In this document: piece after piece, positions 44,401 to 51,976 of the stretch | Layout of the letters: every line of letters begins with the position of its first letter | Numbering within the stretch: position 1 is the first letter of the stretch | NCBI RefSeq assembly: GCF_024518835.1 | Contig: NZ_JANIGO010000005.1 | Location: forward strand, 124,001 to 188,000 | DNA length: 64,000 nt | Source of the DNA: Limnobacter humi | GTDB taxonomy: Bacteria; Pseudomonadota; Gammaproteobacteria; Burkholderiales; Burkholderiaceae_B | Direction of reading: 5' to 3' | Position numbers and translations under genes: made by a program | Notes under the pieces: model-generated | Told to the model about the DNA's origin: nothing | Database searches by the model: none | The model's input: the letters and a program-made list of their open reading frames with translations, nothing else

Positions 44401-44759
44401 GTGGCGGTGTTGATGGAGCCGCCCAGGTGAGGATGGTTGGCCAGCTCAGCAATTCGGTTTTTAAAGTCATACCACGGTTCGATGGCATCACTGTTGGGGG
44501 TGGTCCCGGTGGATTCGCGGTCCTCGTGCCAACGCTCCAAATGGTCAATGATTTGTTGGATGGTGTTGCACAGTTGATGGGTGCAGTGCCCCAATTGCCC
44601 AGACTGCCTGAACTCCTCAAGCTGAAGGTGGGTGTCCCGCAAGCCGTGTGCTTCAAAATACACCGGTTGCCGGGGCTGCAGCTCGGGTGGGGCTTGAACT
44701 GCTGGAATGGCCGACTCGGTGGCCTGTGCAGGGATGAAATGGATGGGGTTGGCTGGCAT
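41454..44759 (-). CDS. Unrecognised 1101-aa protein with ankyrin-like repeats
   Basis: No full-length family recognised. The ATG at 44759 (AGGA before it) replaces an upstream start that lacks support. Residues 1-35 are Pro/Ala/Gln-rich. Most of the chain is helical, rich in Leu, Gln, His and Trp, without Sec signal or membrane helix. Around residues 570-640 the sequence follows an ankyrin-like rhythm (HSALMLHAIQTDHIDLFQDV, then ISPLMMAMECDAFDMAQMIA). Size, Pro-rich head and ankyrin-like centre resemble secreted effectors or intracellular scaffold proteins. No secretion system besides the flagellum and pilus is nearby. It converges with the AMACR-like gene (1 bp). Confidence 0.75.
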   Translation of the reverse strand: MPANPIHFIPAQATESAIPAVQAPPELQPRQPVYFEAHGLRDTHLQLEEFRQSGQLGHCTHQLCNTIQQIIDHLERWHEDRESTGTTPNSDAIEPWYDFKNRIAELANHPHLGGSINTATLLGPVKRMIEQLLAQCLSANANPAQLSGALENVAARLPLCSTGIQKECQDALLALNSGLSNRYAQVRQTLAESTIQAVCHALYGQQMYYDNNELHLVQGFLNEMADLGLQTMVDHYAGQPEASEVAQVRAQVIEHLANGAALRQLADQIHAEFCSRALALQHGDMPVIHERLLTQAQLECSAEVSTLMQQVCEAMQTLHELPPVAWWDFFLFNGCDYRLPQHATGRLIHALKNTLQHDISVPEELELQAVGQFTTTSPSQGESGKTCQVHYHENNWWITQPAHDSGGPAEDVLELDADHLQQWIRQTDSQTLLRDTLLPAIQQHIKHNPNDDLVLETLLARAKVLFQRTVLNDSPQTDQTRRFISASRAWLELCLARGFAEGVAFLLDSLDTENQTAIAHAVGDTEWIQLMETLHAVRPDLCKKLLPSATPHRHSALMLHAIQTDHIDLFQDVAQWHQDDEHNNRISPLMMAMECDAFDMAQMIASTPLHCWTTLTTAVQALKFAAYPYSNHDARRRYQVLRRFQREALADPTVRNQLLNELSRTARAGQWTAHHLLATSVLHSLHDIQSAAIPRDFDQQIAHALDTDRAFEQAQFMPLLNILLCNTLAKRPDADLPLLQHRQGMAIQHLCNWVSQGNTTNPQPYALAVQNLLACSSVYPPGALLESPQTLGRLLSLHSGQAPGPELLQLLRVAPGFAILNTVHEQFKRHEPLRAQARDMGLRTLNALRAQRVLLDNRRPAAAVFQELLMDELQLDRQFRLGMNAEQKALYVRLLKDFNGLVVDAGEFMAHRPPVKPRLSHILELAGQLLNDPDALLDVLASWEEELASDPSQARWAAPLHTNHGPVESLFIQDLWLHMAQHFQQHAPLARLKYTESVLRQLNQMPITAPMDHQDAESSLERLSTRLRQWHLAYGFVDRALRHQSHRTWIEATLRSIHRLSEQLAQRTGLPAAPLHDLRTLTQQVLHDMQEAADHHMPGPA

Positions 44760-45067
44760 GGTGAGGTCCTGAAGCGCTGGCCGGTGGGCGGCTGTATTGC
44801 AGATGAAAGTTGCTGAAAATTCCAACTTGGTGTTGCGCTGTGGCCTGCAGTTCCAGGCGATTTTGAGGCAGCCCACGATTTCCTGACAGTTGACTTACCA
44901 CACACCTCAAAATGGTGATAATGTTGGGTAAAATTCAAGAAATAGCCTCATTTTGAGGGCTTAATACCACAACAACACCGTCCGGGTTCAGGTCCGGTTT
45001 TTTCCGTGGCGCAGCATGGGCCTACCGAAAAAAACGGCCGATCACCAGGGTGATCAGGAGATACCAC
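44760..45067. promoter_or_regulatory. Divergent control region between the 1101-aa gene and fadD
   Basis: 308 bp without a gene. The centre (44890-44970) is AT-rich and holds CCTCAAAAT (44907-44915) and its inverted partner ATTTTGAGG (44950-44958). Near the fadD start lies GATCACC-AG-GGTGATC (separate entry). I could not pick a single promoter with confidence. Confidence 0.5.
45040..45055. promoter_or_regulatory. 16-bp palindrome touching the fadD ribosome site
   Basis: GATCACC-AG-GGTGATC, perfect 7-bp arms, ends directly before AGGAG (45056-45060), the fadD Shine-Dalgarno. It could be an operator or an RNA hairpin that limits access to the ribosome site. Confidence 0.5.
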
Positions 45068-46834
45068 ATGTCTGCACGTCCCGATGAGGCCGCTTCTGTT
45101 TCGGCTGACCAATTCAACGGCTTTGTCAGCGCAGAAGCCCAAGCATTGTTTGAGTCCCGCTACTGGACGAAAAGTTACCCCCCGGGCGTGAGCGGCGAAA
45201 TGCCCCCAGTGCGCTACAACAGCATGCTGGAATTGATGACCAAGTGTCTGAAAGATTTTGCTGACCGCCCTGCCTTTGTGTCGGCTGGCACTGAGTTCAC
45301 TTACCGCGAGGTGGATGCGCTGTCAGACCAGTTTGCTGGCTATCTCCAGTCGGTTGGCGTGAAGGCTGGCGACGTGGTGGCTGTGATGTTGCCCAACTGC
45401 GTGCAATTCCCCGTGTGTTTCATCGGTGCCATGAAGCTGGGTTGTACGCTCACCAACGTGAACCCCTTGTACACCGTGCGTGAATTGAATCACCAGTTGA
45501 AGGACTCGGGCGCACAGACCATTGTGGTGTTCGAGAATTTCGCCAACACCTTGCAAAACGCCCTGGAAGGCACGCAGGTGAAGCACATCGTGATCACGCA
45601 GCTGGGCGATTTGCTCGGCGGTTTGAAGGGCATGGTGGTGAACTTTGTGATGCGCACCGTCAAGAAAATGGTGCCAGCTTACAACTTGCCGCAGGCTGTA
45701 CCCGTTAAAAAAGCGTTGGCAGCAGGCAAGGGGGTGAGCTACCCGAAACCCAACCCGAAGCTGGACGATGTGGCCTTGTTGCAGTACACCGGCGGCACCA
45801 CCGGCGTGTCCAAGGGTGCCATGCTGACCCAACGCAACCTGATGAGCAACCTGGAGCAGGGCTTGGCCTGGATGAGCGAGGCCATTGGCAAGGAACCCAT
45901 CACCGTGGTGACCATGCTGCCGCTTTATCACATTTATGCGCTGGCCGTGAACTGCATGCTGTTCATGACATTCGGTGCCCGCAATATTTTGATTGCCAAC
46001 CCGCGGGATGTGGGCACGGTGATGAAGGTGCTGCGCAAGGAAGAGTTCCACGTTATCACGGCGGTGAATACCTTGTTCAATGCCTTCCTGAACAATGAAG
46101 AGTTCTGCAGTCGCGATTTCTCCAAGATGAAATTTGCAATGAGCGGCGGCATGGCCTTGCAACAGCCGATTGCCGAGCGCTGGTTCAAGGTTACTGGCTG
46201 CGCCATTTCCGAAGGTTTTGGCATGACTGAAACCTCGCCTGTGGTGTCTGTACCACCCCTGCATGGCGCGCCACGTCCCGCTTTCCGGGGCAATGTGGGC
46301 TTGCCCCTGCCAGGCACTGAAGTGCGTTTGCGGGGTGACAACGGTCTGTGGGTTGGTTTGAATGAGCCTGGTGAAATTTGTGTGCGTGGTCCGCAAGTGA
46401 TGTTGGGTTACCTGAACCGTCCCGACGAAACCGCCAAAACCATCGACAAGGATGGCTGGTTGGCAACTGGCGACATTGGCACCATGGATGAGCAGGGTTT
46501 CCTGAAAATCGTGGACCGCAAAAAAGACATGATCATCGTGTCGGGCTTCAACGTGTTCCCCAATGAAATTGAAGACGTGGTTGCGCAGCACCCCGGTGTA
46601 CTGGAGTGTGGTGTGGTGGGTGTGCCCGACCCGGTCACCGGTGAAAAGGTCAAGTTGGTGGTGGTTAAAAAAGACCCGTCGCTGACCAAAGAAGACGTGA
46701 TTGCCCACTGCCGCAAGGGTTTGACGGGTTACAAGATTCCGAGCTTTGTGGAGTTCCGCGACGATTTGCCCAAAACACCGGTGGGCAAAATTCTGCGCCG
46801 TGAGTTGCGCGACAAACCTGCGCAGACTGCATAA
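45068..46834 (+). CDS. fadD: Long-chain fatty-acid--CoA ligase
   Basis: 588-residue ANL-superfamily enzyme that activates fatty acids with ATP and CoA. The P-loop YTGGTTGVSKGAML (about residue 237-250), ISEGFGMTETSP, GWLATGDIG and DRKKDMIIVSGFNVFP motifs are intact, as is the C-terminal lysine region TPVGKILRREL. AGGAG with good spacing selects the ATG at 45068. It supplies acyl-CoA to the beta-oxidation operon at 34.5-40.3 kb. It converges with the following gene. Confidence 0.93.
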   Translation: MSARPDEAASVSADQFNGFVSAEAQALFESRYWTKSYPPGVSGEMPPVRYNSMLELMTKCLKDFADRPAFVSAGTEFTYREVDALSDQFAGYLQSVGVKAGDVVAVMLPNCVQFPVCFIGAMKLGCTLTNVNPLYTVRELNHQLKDSGAQTIVVFENFANTLQNALEGTQVKHIVITQLGDLLGGLKGMVVNFVMRTVKKMVPAYNLPQAVPVKKALAAGKGVSYPKPNPKLDDVALLQYTGGTTGVSKGAMLTQRNLMSNLEQGLAWMSEAIGKEPITVVTMLPLYHIYALAVNCMLFMTFGARNILIANPRDVGTVMKVLRKEEFHVITAVNTLFNAFLNNEEFCSRDFSKMKFAMSGGMALQQPIAERWFKVTGCAISEGFGMTETSPVVSVPPLHGAPRPAFRGNVGLPLPGTEVRLRGDNGLWVGLNEPGEICVRGPQVMLGYLNRPDETAKTIDKDGWLATGDIGTMDEQGFLKIVDRKKDMIIVSGFNVFPNEIEDVVAQHPGVLECGVVGVPDPVTGEKVKLVVVKKDPSLTKEDVIAHCRKGLTGYKIPSFVEFRDDLPKTPVGKILRRELRDKPAQTA

Positions 46835-46846
46835 CTTACAGCGCAG

Positions 46847-47479
46847 TCAGGGCTGTTCAGGGCTTCTCTGAACAGCCAGCGCGTAGGTCAGGCTCTGTAC
46901 AGGGTCGAAGGCAGGCGGGGTGTTGGCCCAATGAACCCTGGCGTTGCAAAACGGGTCCCGGTGATACGTAAAATGCCCAACAATCGGCTGTGAGCTGCCG
47001 GGCACCGCATGGCGTCCGCACACCAATAAACGCTCTCGGGTTCCCGGTGCGGGCCCATACACCCCTTCTTCCTTGTTTTCCAGGTTCACCCGATAGTCCA
47101 GGTGGATGTCCGGTTTTTCCGTTGGCCCTGAGCTCAGTTCAATGTGCAGACCGTCGTCGGTGTGACGTGCAGTCAACCGATAATCGTGCAGCATGTCGGG
47201 GTGGACATACTTCAACATGGATTCGCAATTGGACAAGGCCAGTGCCATGAGGCCGAAGTCGGGCTGGCAAAATCGAGCGGCCTGTGTGTTCATCGACTGG
47301 GCCAACAATTGAATCATGAGCCGATGCACTGCATCGGTCAGCTCGATAACAGCATACGCATGACCGAGTTTGGGCAGCAGTTGGACCGGTTGGGAAACGG
47401 TGGAAGTTGGTTGTGCGGTGATGGTTGGCTGAGTGGTGCCGGTGGATGGTTCTGGCATGATTGGGGTCTTGTTGTTCAA
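46847..47479 (-). CDS. Unrecognised 210-aa protein with disordered N-terminus
   Basis: No family recognised. Residues 1-35 are Thr/Pro/Gln/Ser-rich (TGTTQPTITAQPTSTVSQP). The rest forms a mixed helical and beta domain with VIELTDAVHRLMIQLLAQSM and LHDYRLTARHTDDGLHIEL. No signal peptide. It lies 54 bp downstream of the OmpA-type lipoprotein on the same strand and may be cotranscribed with it. Composition recalls the 391-aa and 1101-aa proteins in this window. The convergent fadD stop is 12 bp away. Confidence 0.65.
   Translation of the reverse strand: MNNKTPIMPEPSTGTTQPTITAQPTSTVSQPVQLLPKLGHAYAVIELTDAVHRLMIQLLAQSMNTQAARFCQPDFGLMALALSNCESMLKYVHPDMLHDYRLTARHTDDGLHIELSSGPTEKPDIHLDYRVNLENKEEGVYGPAPGTRERLLVCGRHAVPGSSQPIVGHFTYHRDPFCNARVHWANTPPAFDPVQSLTYALAVQRSPEQP
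46851..46877. terminator. Hairpin between the fadD and 210-aa gene ends
   Basis: GGCTGTTCAG-N7-CTGAACAGCC is a perfect 10-bp stem just past the fadD stop and inside the last codons of the convergent gene. No T run follows on either strand, so it may act as an mRNA 3'-end stabiliser or a rho-assisted stop. Confidence 0.5.
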
Positions 47480-47533
47480 AGGACCCGTCTGTGGTGTTCA
47501 GCCAGCGGTTTGTTCCATCCACCGCAGTGTCAC

Positions 47534-48199
47534 TTAATTGCGAACGTACATTTCCACCCGGCGGTTTTGTGAGCGGCCTTGCTCGGTGTCGTTGCTCGCC
47601 ACCGGGAACTGTTCACCAAGCCCAGCGGCAGTCAGGCGGCTGCCGGCGATGCCCTTGCCAGTCAGGAAGCTGGTAACCGACTGCGCCCGGCGAACTGAGA
47701 GGTCTTTGTTGGATTGATCGCTACCCACGCTGTCGGTGTAGCCAATCACGCAGACAATGGTGTCGGGGTGATCGCGCAGGGTTGCTGCAATTTGGTCCAG
47801 CGTGCCGGCAAACTGTGGCTTGATGGCGGTTTTGTTGGTGTCAAACAGTGCAGCACCGGGAATGTCCAGCATGACCGATCCGTCCCGTTGCTCCCGCACT
47901 GCAATCTGACTGCCCACCAGATAACCGAACAAGCCACCCAACGCGGCACCACGCACGGTGTTCTTGCCCCCGATGGCATTGCCCACAACGGCCCCACCCA
48001 GCGCACCCACGGCTGTTCCAATGATTTTCTTGTTGCTGTCCACAGGCCGTTCAGCAGCCATGGGGCAACCCGCGATGGCCACCGGCGAGTTGGGTGCTGG
48101 CTGGCTCGGCGCTTGGGGTTCCAGTTGCAATTGGGCGCAGCCCGTTGCGGCCAGTGCAATCGCACCGAGCAAAACCTGGGTAAAGGGGTGTCGTGTCAT
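47534..48199 (-). CDS. OmpA-family lipoprotein with glycine zipper
   Basis: 221 residues from the ATG at 48199 (AGGAG before it). The lipoprotein signal ends AATGC with Cys21. A glycine-zipper segment (about 60-95, GTAVGALGGAVVGNAIGG) precedes a C-terminal OmpA-like peptidoglycan-binding domain (about 105-220) with GYTDSVGSDQSNKDLSVRRAQSV and NRRVEMYV. It probably links outer membrane and peptidoglycan. Similar proteins are usually solitary envelope genes. Confidence 0.88.
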   Translation of the reverse strand: MTRHPFTQVLLGAIALAATGCAQLQLEPQAPSQPAPNSPVAIAGCPMAAERPVDSNKKIIGTAVGALGGAVVGNAIGGKNTVRGAALGGLFGYLVGSQIAVREQRDGSVMLDIPGAALFDTNKTAIKPQFAGTLDQIAATLRDHPDTIVCVIGYTDSVGSDQSNKDLSVRRAQSVTSFLTGKGIAGSRLTAAGLGEQFPVASNDTEQGRSQNRRVEMYVRN

Positions 48200-48282
48200 G
48201 GTGTACTCCTGATTGTTCAACGGTTCATTGGGTTAACGTGGGGTGGTGGGTCCGGTTGACCTCGGGTGCAGGCGTTGCCTGG

Positions 48283-49059
48283 TCATCGGCGAAACAGGAA
48301 ACCCGCTGTGCGGCCAACCACCGACCGCGGCAACAGGCGTGAAGCCCAGGGAATTGGCTTGTTGGTCAAGCCGGTGATCACCACACTTTTTCCGGCGCTG
48401 GCGGCCTTCAAACTGAGGCGGGCCACCTTGTCGGCACTGTCCATCAGTTTCATGGCCAGGGCGTTGCTGCTGCCAGCCACGTCGTGAAAGCGCGTATTCG
48501 TGGCGCCAGGGCATACGGCTGTGACCGTTACGCCGGTGCCCTGCAGTTCCAGGTTCAACGCCTCGCTCAAGCTCAGTACAAAGGCTTTGGTGGCTGCATA
48601 CACGGCAAAGTTGGGGCAGGGCTGAAATGCAGCGACCGACGCCAGGTTGATGATGCGGCCGCGCCCCATCCGGGTCATCACTGGAACCAGCGCGTAGGTC
48701 AGTTCGCACAGGGTGTTCATGTTCAACTGCATCATGGCCTGGGTTTGTTCCAGGCTGATGTGGTTGAAGCGCTCATGAATGCCAAAGCCGGCGTTGTTGA
48801 CCAGCAGGTCGATGCGCTCAAGCCCCCCTTCGCCGATGGCGTGGATCAGGCCGCGTGCCGAGCCTGGTTTGGACAGGTCCATGGCGTATACCTCGACATT
48901 GACGCCATGCTGCGCATGCAGCTCGGATGCGATGTCGCACAGTGTGGCCTCACTGCGGGCCACCAGAATGAGGTGGTGCTGGCTGGCGGCCAGTTGCCGA
49001 GCCATTTCCAGTCCAATACCGCTGGATGCGCCCGTGATGAGGGCATAGGGTTTGTTCAT
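48283..49059 (-). CDS. Short-chain dehydrogenase/reductase
   Basis: 258-residue classical SDR with the cofactor motif TGASSGIG (residues about 9-16), NNAG and the catalytic Ser/Tyr/Lys set (ASVAAFQPCPNFAVYAATK). GGGAG eight nt before the ATG at 49059 supports this start over the TTG one codon earlier. The C-terminal IPWASRLLPRSVVGR tail is like that of the YqjQ/DltE-type SDR group. Substrate unknown. It diverges from the lrgA-like gene. Confidence 0.88.
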   Translation of the reverse strand: MNKPYALITGASSGIGLEMARQLAASQHHLILVARSEATLCDIASELHAQHGVNVEVYAMDLSKPGSARGLIHAIGEGGLERIDLLVNNAGFGIHERFNHISLEQTQAMMQLNMNTLCELTYALVPVMTRMGRGRIINLASVAAFQPCPNFAVYAATKAFVLSLSEALNLELQGTGVTVTAVCPGATNTRFHDVAGSSNALAMKLMDSADKVARLSLKAASAGKSVVITGLTNKPIPWASRLLPRSVVGRTAGFLFRR

Positions 49060-49167
49060 CAAGCTTCTCCCAAGAATGTCGACAGTGTAGGGAAACTTCT
49101 TCCCCTGCGGGAGCCTGACTGGTGGATGGTTTACTCTAGGGCCTGACGAGACTCAGAGTGCGTGATC

Positions 49168-49536
49168 ATGTTGAAACCGTTGACGATATTGCTGGCCTTT
49201 CAGGCCTTGGGCGAGTTGGTGAGTGTCAGCCTGTTCCCCATGATACCGGGTCCAGTGTTTGGCCTCATGGCCTTGCTCGCCTGGTTTGTGTGGCGTGGCG
49301 GTGTGCCGGAGGATGTGGGCAATACCTCGGCCATGTTCACCGCCAACCTGGGTTTGCTGTTTGTGCCAGCCGCTGTGGGCGTGGTGGTGTACTGGCCCGT
49401 GTTGGCAGCGCAGGGCCTTGCATTGTTGCTGGTGTTGGCGGGCAGTGTGGCGTGCACCCTGGTGGGCACGGCCTGGCTGCTGGACCGACTGGCTCAGCGT
49501 TTCATGCCTGGTTTTGGAGAGAACCACGATGCATGA
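49168..49536 (+). CDS. lrgA: CidA/LrgA family membrane protein
   Basis: 122 residues with four membrane helices; the pattern LLAFQALGELVS, LFPMIPGPVFGLMAL and ANLGLLFVPAAVGVV is that of CidA/LrgA. These holin-like proteins work with LrgB/CidB in murein hydrolase control, and some transport pyruvate or similar acids. A GTG at 49162 is an alternative start. The last 8 bp overlap the lrgB start. Confidence 0.88.
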   Translation: MLKPLTILLAFQALGELVSVSLFPMIPGPVFGLMALLAWFVWRGGVPEDVGNTSAMFTANLGLLFVPAAVGVVVYWPVLAAQGLALLLVLAGSVACTLVGTAWLLDRLAQRFMPGFGENHDA

Positions 49537-50281
49537 TCATGCCTTGCGCCTGTCGGATATTCCCCAAATTTGGGTGTACCTGTCTGGCAATCCATTAACA
49601 GCCTTGTTGTTGACCTTGTTGGCCTATCAGGTCGGTGTGTGGTGTTATCAACGCAGTCGTCAACACCCGTTCTGTAACCCAGTGTTGATTGCCGTGTTGC
49701 TGATCGCGGCGTTTTTGACCGTGTCTGGGTGGAGTTATCAGCAATACTTTGCAGGGGCTCAGTTTGTGCATTTTTTGCTGGGCACTGCAACAGTCTCCCT
49801 GTCTGTACCCATTTACCATGGCCTGCAGGCCGTGCGAGGCCGCACTGGCCGCATGCTGCTGATCCTGATGTTGGCATTGTTGGGTGGTGGTGGGGTGGCC
49901 ATTGCAAGCTCGGTGGGCTTGGCTCGGGTTTTAAATCTTCAGCCCGAGCTGGTGCACAGCCTGTGGGCCAAATCGGTGACCTCACCCATTGCCATGGGCA
50001 TCAGCGAGCGTGTGGGTGCTTCGCCAACCCTGACGGCCATCTTTGCAGTCATCACCGGCATTTTGGGTGCGGCCATGGGCACGGTGCTGTTCAATGCCAT
50101 GGGGCTGCGGCGGTGGTGGGTTCGCGGCTTTACCATTGGTCTGGCTGCCCATGGAATTGGTACTGCCCGTGCGTTTGCCGTTCACCCCGAGGCTGGCCGG
50201 TTTGCAAGCCTGGGCATGGGTTTGCATGGTGTGGTGGGTGCGGTGTTGATCCCTTTGTTGTACAGGGCTTTGGCCAGCTGA
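49529..50281 (+). CDS. lrgB: LrgB/CidB family membrane protein
   Basis: 250-residue polytopic protein. Typical LrgB segments are ATVSLSVPIYHGLQ, WAKSVTSPIAMGISERVGASPTLTA and GLAAHGIGTARAF. GGAGAG precedes the ATG at 49529, which lies inside the lrgA end. It acts with LrgA. No LysR or LytTR regulator stands next to the pair, unlike in many genomes. Confidence 0.9.
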   Translation: MHDHALRLSDIPQIWVYLSGNPLTALLLTLLAYQVGVWCYQRSRQHPFCNPVLIAVLLIAAFLTVSGWSYQQYFAGAQFVHFLLGTATVSLSVPIYHGLQAVRGRTGRMLLILMLALLGGGGVAIASSVGLARVLNLQPELVHSLWAKSVTSPIAMGISERVGASPTLTAIFAVITGILGAAMGTVLFNAMGLRRWWVRGFTIGLAAHGIGTARAFAVHPEAGRFASLGMGLHGVVGAVLIPLLYRALAS

Positions 50282-50392
50282 TGAAGGCTTGATACCCCGT
50301 AGGAGTGGGGTCGAAAGGCTGACTCCTTCGAGGGATGTTTAACCCGGTTAGCTTGGGGATACTGGTGTCAAGACGACACAAGGATCCACACG

Positions 50393-51976
50393 ATGGCCAA
50401 CCTCTTTTTACCGCGATGCAGGCACAACTGGCAAACCCGCCACCTGGGTGTTGGTCTGGCCGTTGCCCTGTGTGTGTCAGCTTGCGCCCCGCTGCGGCCC
50501 TGGGGTTCTGAAAAAACCATCCGCAACACCATCAAGCAACCTGAGCTGACGGTTCAGGATGAGAGCTCGGCCACCGTGACGTTGCCGATTGACCGCATGC
50601 CCGATGACACGTTCTGGGTGCGTCCACAAACATCGCAAGGTGCCTTGCCCAATGTGCCGGTCAGCAATCTGTCGGTGACTGAGCGGGGTTTGTTTGATGT
50701 ACTCCAGTTGTTGTTTGCCAATACCAACACCCCCCTGAGCTTTGAAGGCGGCGCCGATGCCATGGCCCGCTACGGTGTCGTGACGTTGAATAACCTGAGT
50801 GGGTCGCTCACCGACGTGATGGGCAAGCTTGGCGAGATCATGGGCTTTTTCTGGACCATGACCGACAGTGGTGTGTTGCGAATCATGCCCGAACAACAGT
50901 TTGTGGTGACCATGCCCCCCGTGCTGAGCGAAGACAGCATGGCCGGTGTAACCAACACACTGCAGTTTCTGGGTGCGCGGGATGTTTACCTGGACCGGAT
51001 CAATCGATCCTTGGTGTTTCGTGCAAACCGGCGTGCCTTGAATTCCATTCAGGATTACCTCGACAAGGCCCGGGCTACCCGCTCCATGATTGTGTATGAC
51101 ATGAATGTGTTGCAGGTCGATTTGAATGACAACAACAACATGGGCGTTCGCTGGGAGCAGTACAAAACTGGTCGGGGCTTGAACACGGCGCCAGATTCTG
51201 CACTGTCTGGCCCCAGCAGCACAGCCGACCGAATTTCCCAAATCTCCAGAACGTCCACCGGCATTGAGACCCTGGTGTTTGGTCAAAATTTCTCGACCAA
51301 GCTGTTGGTGGATTTCTTGCGGACACAGGGTGATGTCAAAACCTTGAGCCAACCCAAAATCGGGTTGATGAATGGCACGAACGGTTCCATTCGTGTGGGC
51401 CAGTCCACCATTTATGTGGCTCGGGTGGGTTCACAAATCGTCAATGGCGTGGCGCAGTCCACTGCCGATACGCAAAGCCTGCGCACTGGTCTTGAGATGT
51501 CGCTCACTGGTGAGGCACACGACTCCACCATTTACACACGCATCAATATTTCGATCACCGAGTTGTTGTCGCTGACGAAGTTTACCGCCCTGGGCATTGA
51601 CTTGAATTTGCCCGAGGTGGCTGACCGTGAACTCAAGACTCAGGTGAGGTGCAGGCCTGGCGACACCATTTTGCTTGGAGGCATCACCGTGTCTCGCACG
51701 CAGGACGACTATCAAAGTGGCTTTCCGGTGTTGACCAAATCGCAGGTGACCAAGCAGACCGAGTTGGTGATCACCATTCGCCCGCGCTTGCTGGTGTTTG
51801 ATAGCGCCAAACCAGGCATGGCTGTTGCGGCACCCGCGCCGGAGACCATGCCTGCAGTGTCGGCGATGCCCGTTGTTACACCGGCACCTGCTGAGACGGC
51901 TAGCCATCGAAAAACCCGCCGCACCTTGCTGCCTTTCCTGTTCGGCGATGTGGCCGATGAGGGGACACAACCATGA
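50393..51976 (+). CDS. pilN: PilN-type lipoprotein secretin of a type IVb-like pilus
   Basis: 527 residues. The signal peptide ends VSAC with Cys31 lipidated. An N-terminal domain (about 75-200, with the secretin/TonB short-like LFDVLQLLF ... PLSFEGG ... VVTLNNLSGSL) leads to N-type modules and the secretin barrel (about 310-480: LSQPKIGLMNGTNGSI, GLEMSLTGEAHDS, GDTILLGGI, TELVITIRPRLLVF). Secretins of the PilN group form the outer-membrane gate of type IVb pili. It is the first gene of a one-strand cluster, overlapping the next gene by 4 nt. An IVb-like secretion system is an alternative role. Confidence 0.88.
   Translation: MANLFLPRCRHNWQTRHLGVGLAVALCVSACAPLRPWGSEKTIRNTIKQPELTVQDESSATVTLPIDRMPDDTFWVRPQTSQGALPNVPVSNLSVTERGLFDVLQLLFANTNTPLSFEGGADAMARYGVVTLNNLSGSLTDVMGKLGEIMGFFWTMTDSGVLRIMPEQQFVVTMPPVLSEDSMAGVTNTLQFLGARDVYLDRINRSLVFRANRRALNSIQDYLDKARATRSMIVYDMNVLQVDLNDNNNMGVRWEQYKTGRGLNTAPDSALSGPSSTADRISQISRTSTGIETLVFGQNFSTKLLVDFLRTQGDVKTLSQPKIGLMNGTNGSIRVGQSTIYVARVGSQIVNGVAQSTADTQSLRTGLEMSLTGEAHDSTIYTRINISITELLSLTKFTALGIDLNLPEVADRELKTQVRCRPGDTILLGGITVSRTQDDYQSGFPVLTKSQVTKQTELVITIRPRLLVFDSAKPGMAVAAPAPETMPAVSAMPVVTPAPAETASHRKTRRTLLPFLFGDVADEGTQP

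Noticed and set aside
50282-50392. Cyclic-di-GMP riboswitch in the leader of the pilus cluster
   Set aside because: A CCCC/GGGG hairpin and a second small stem exist, but the conserved GEMM core bases are not present.
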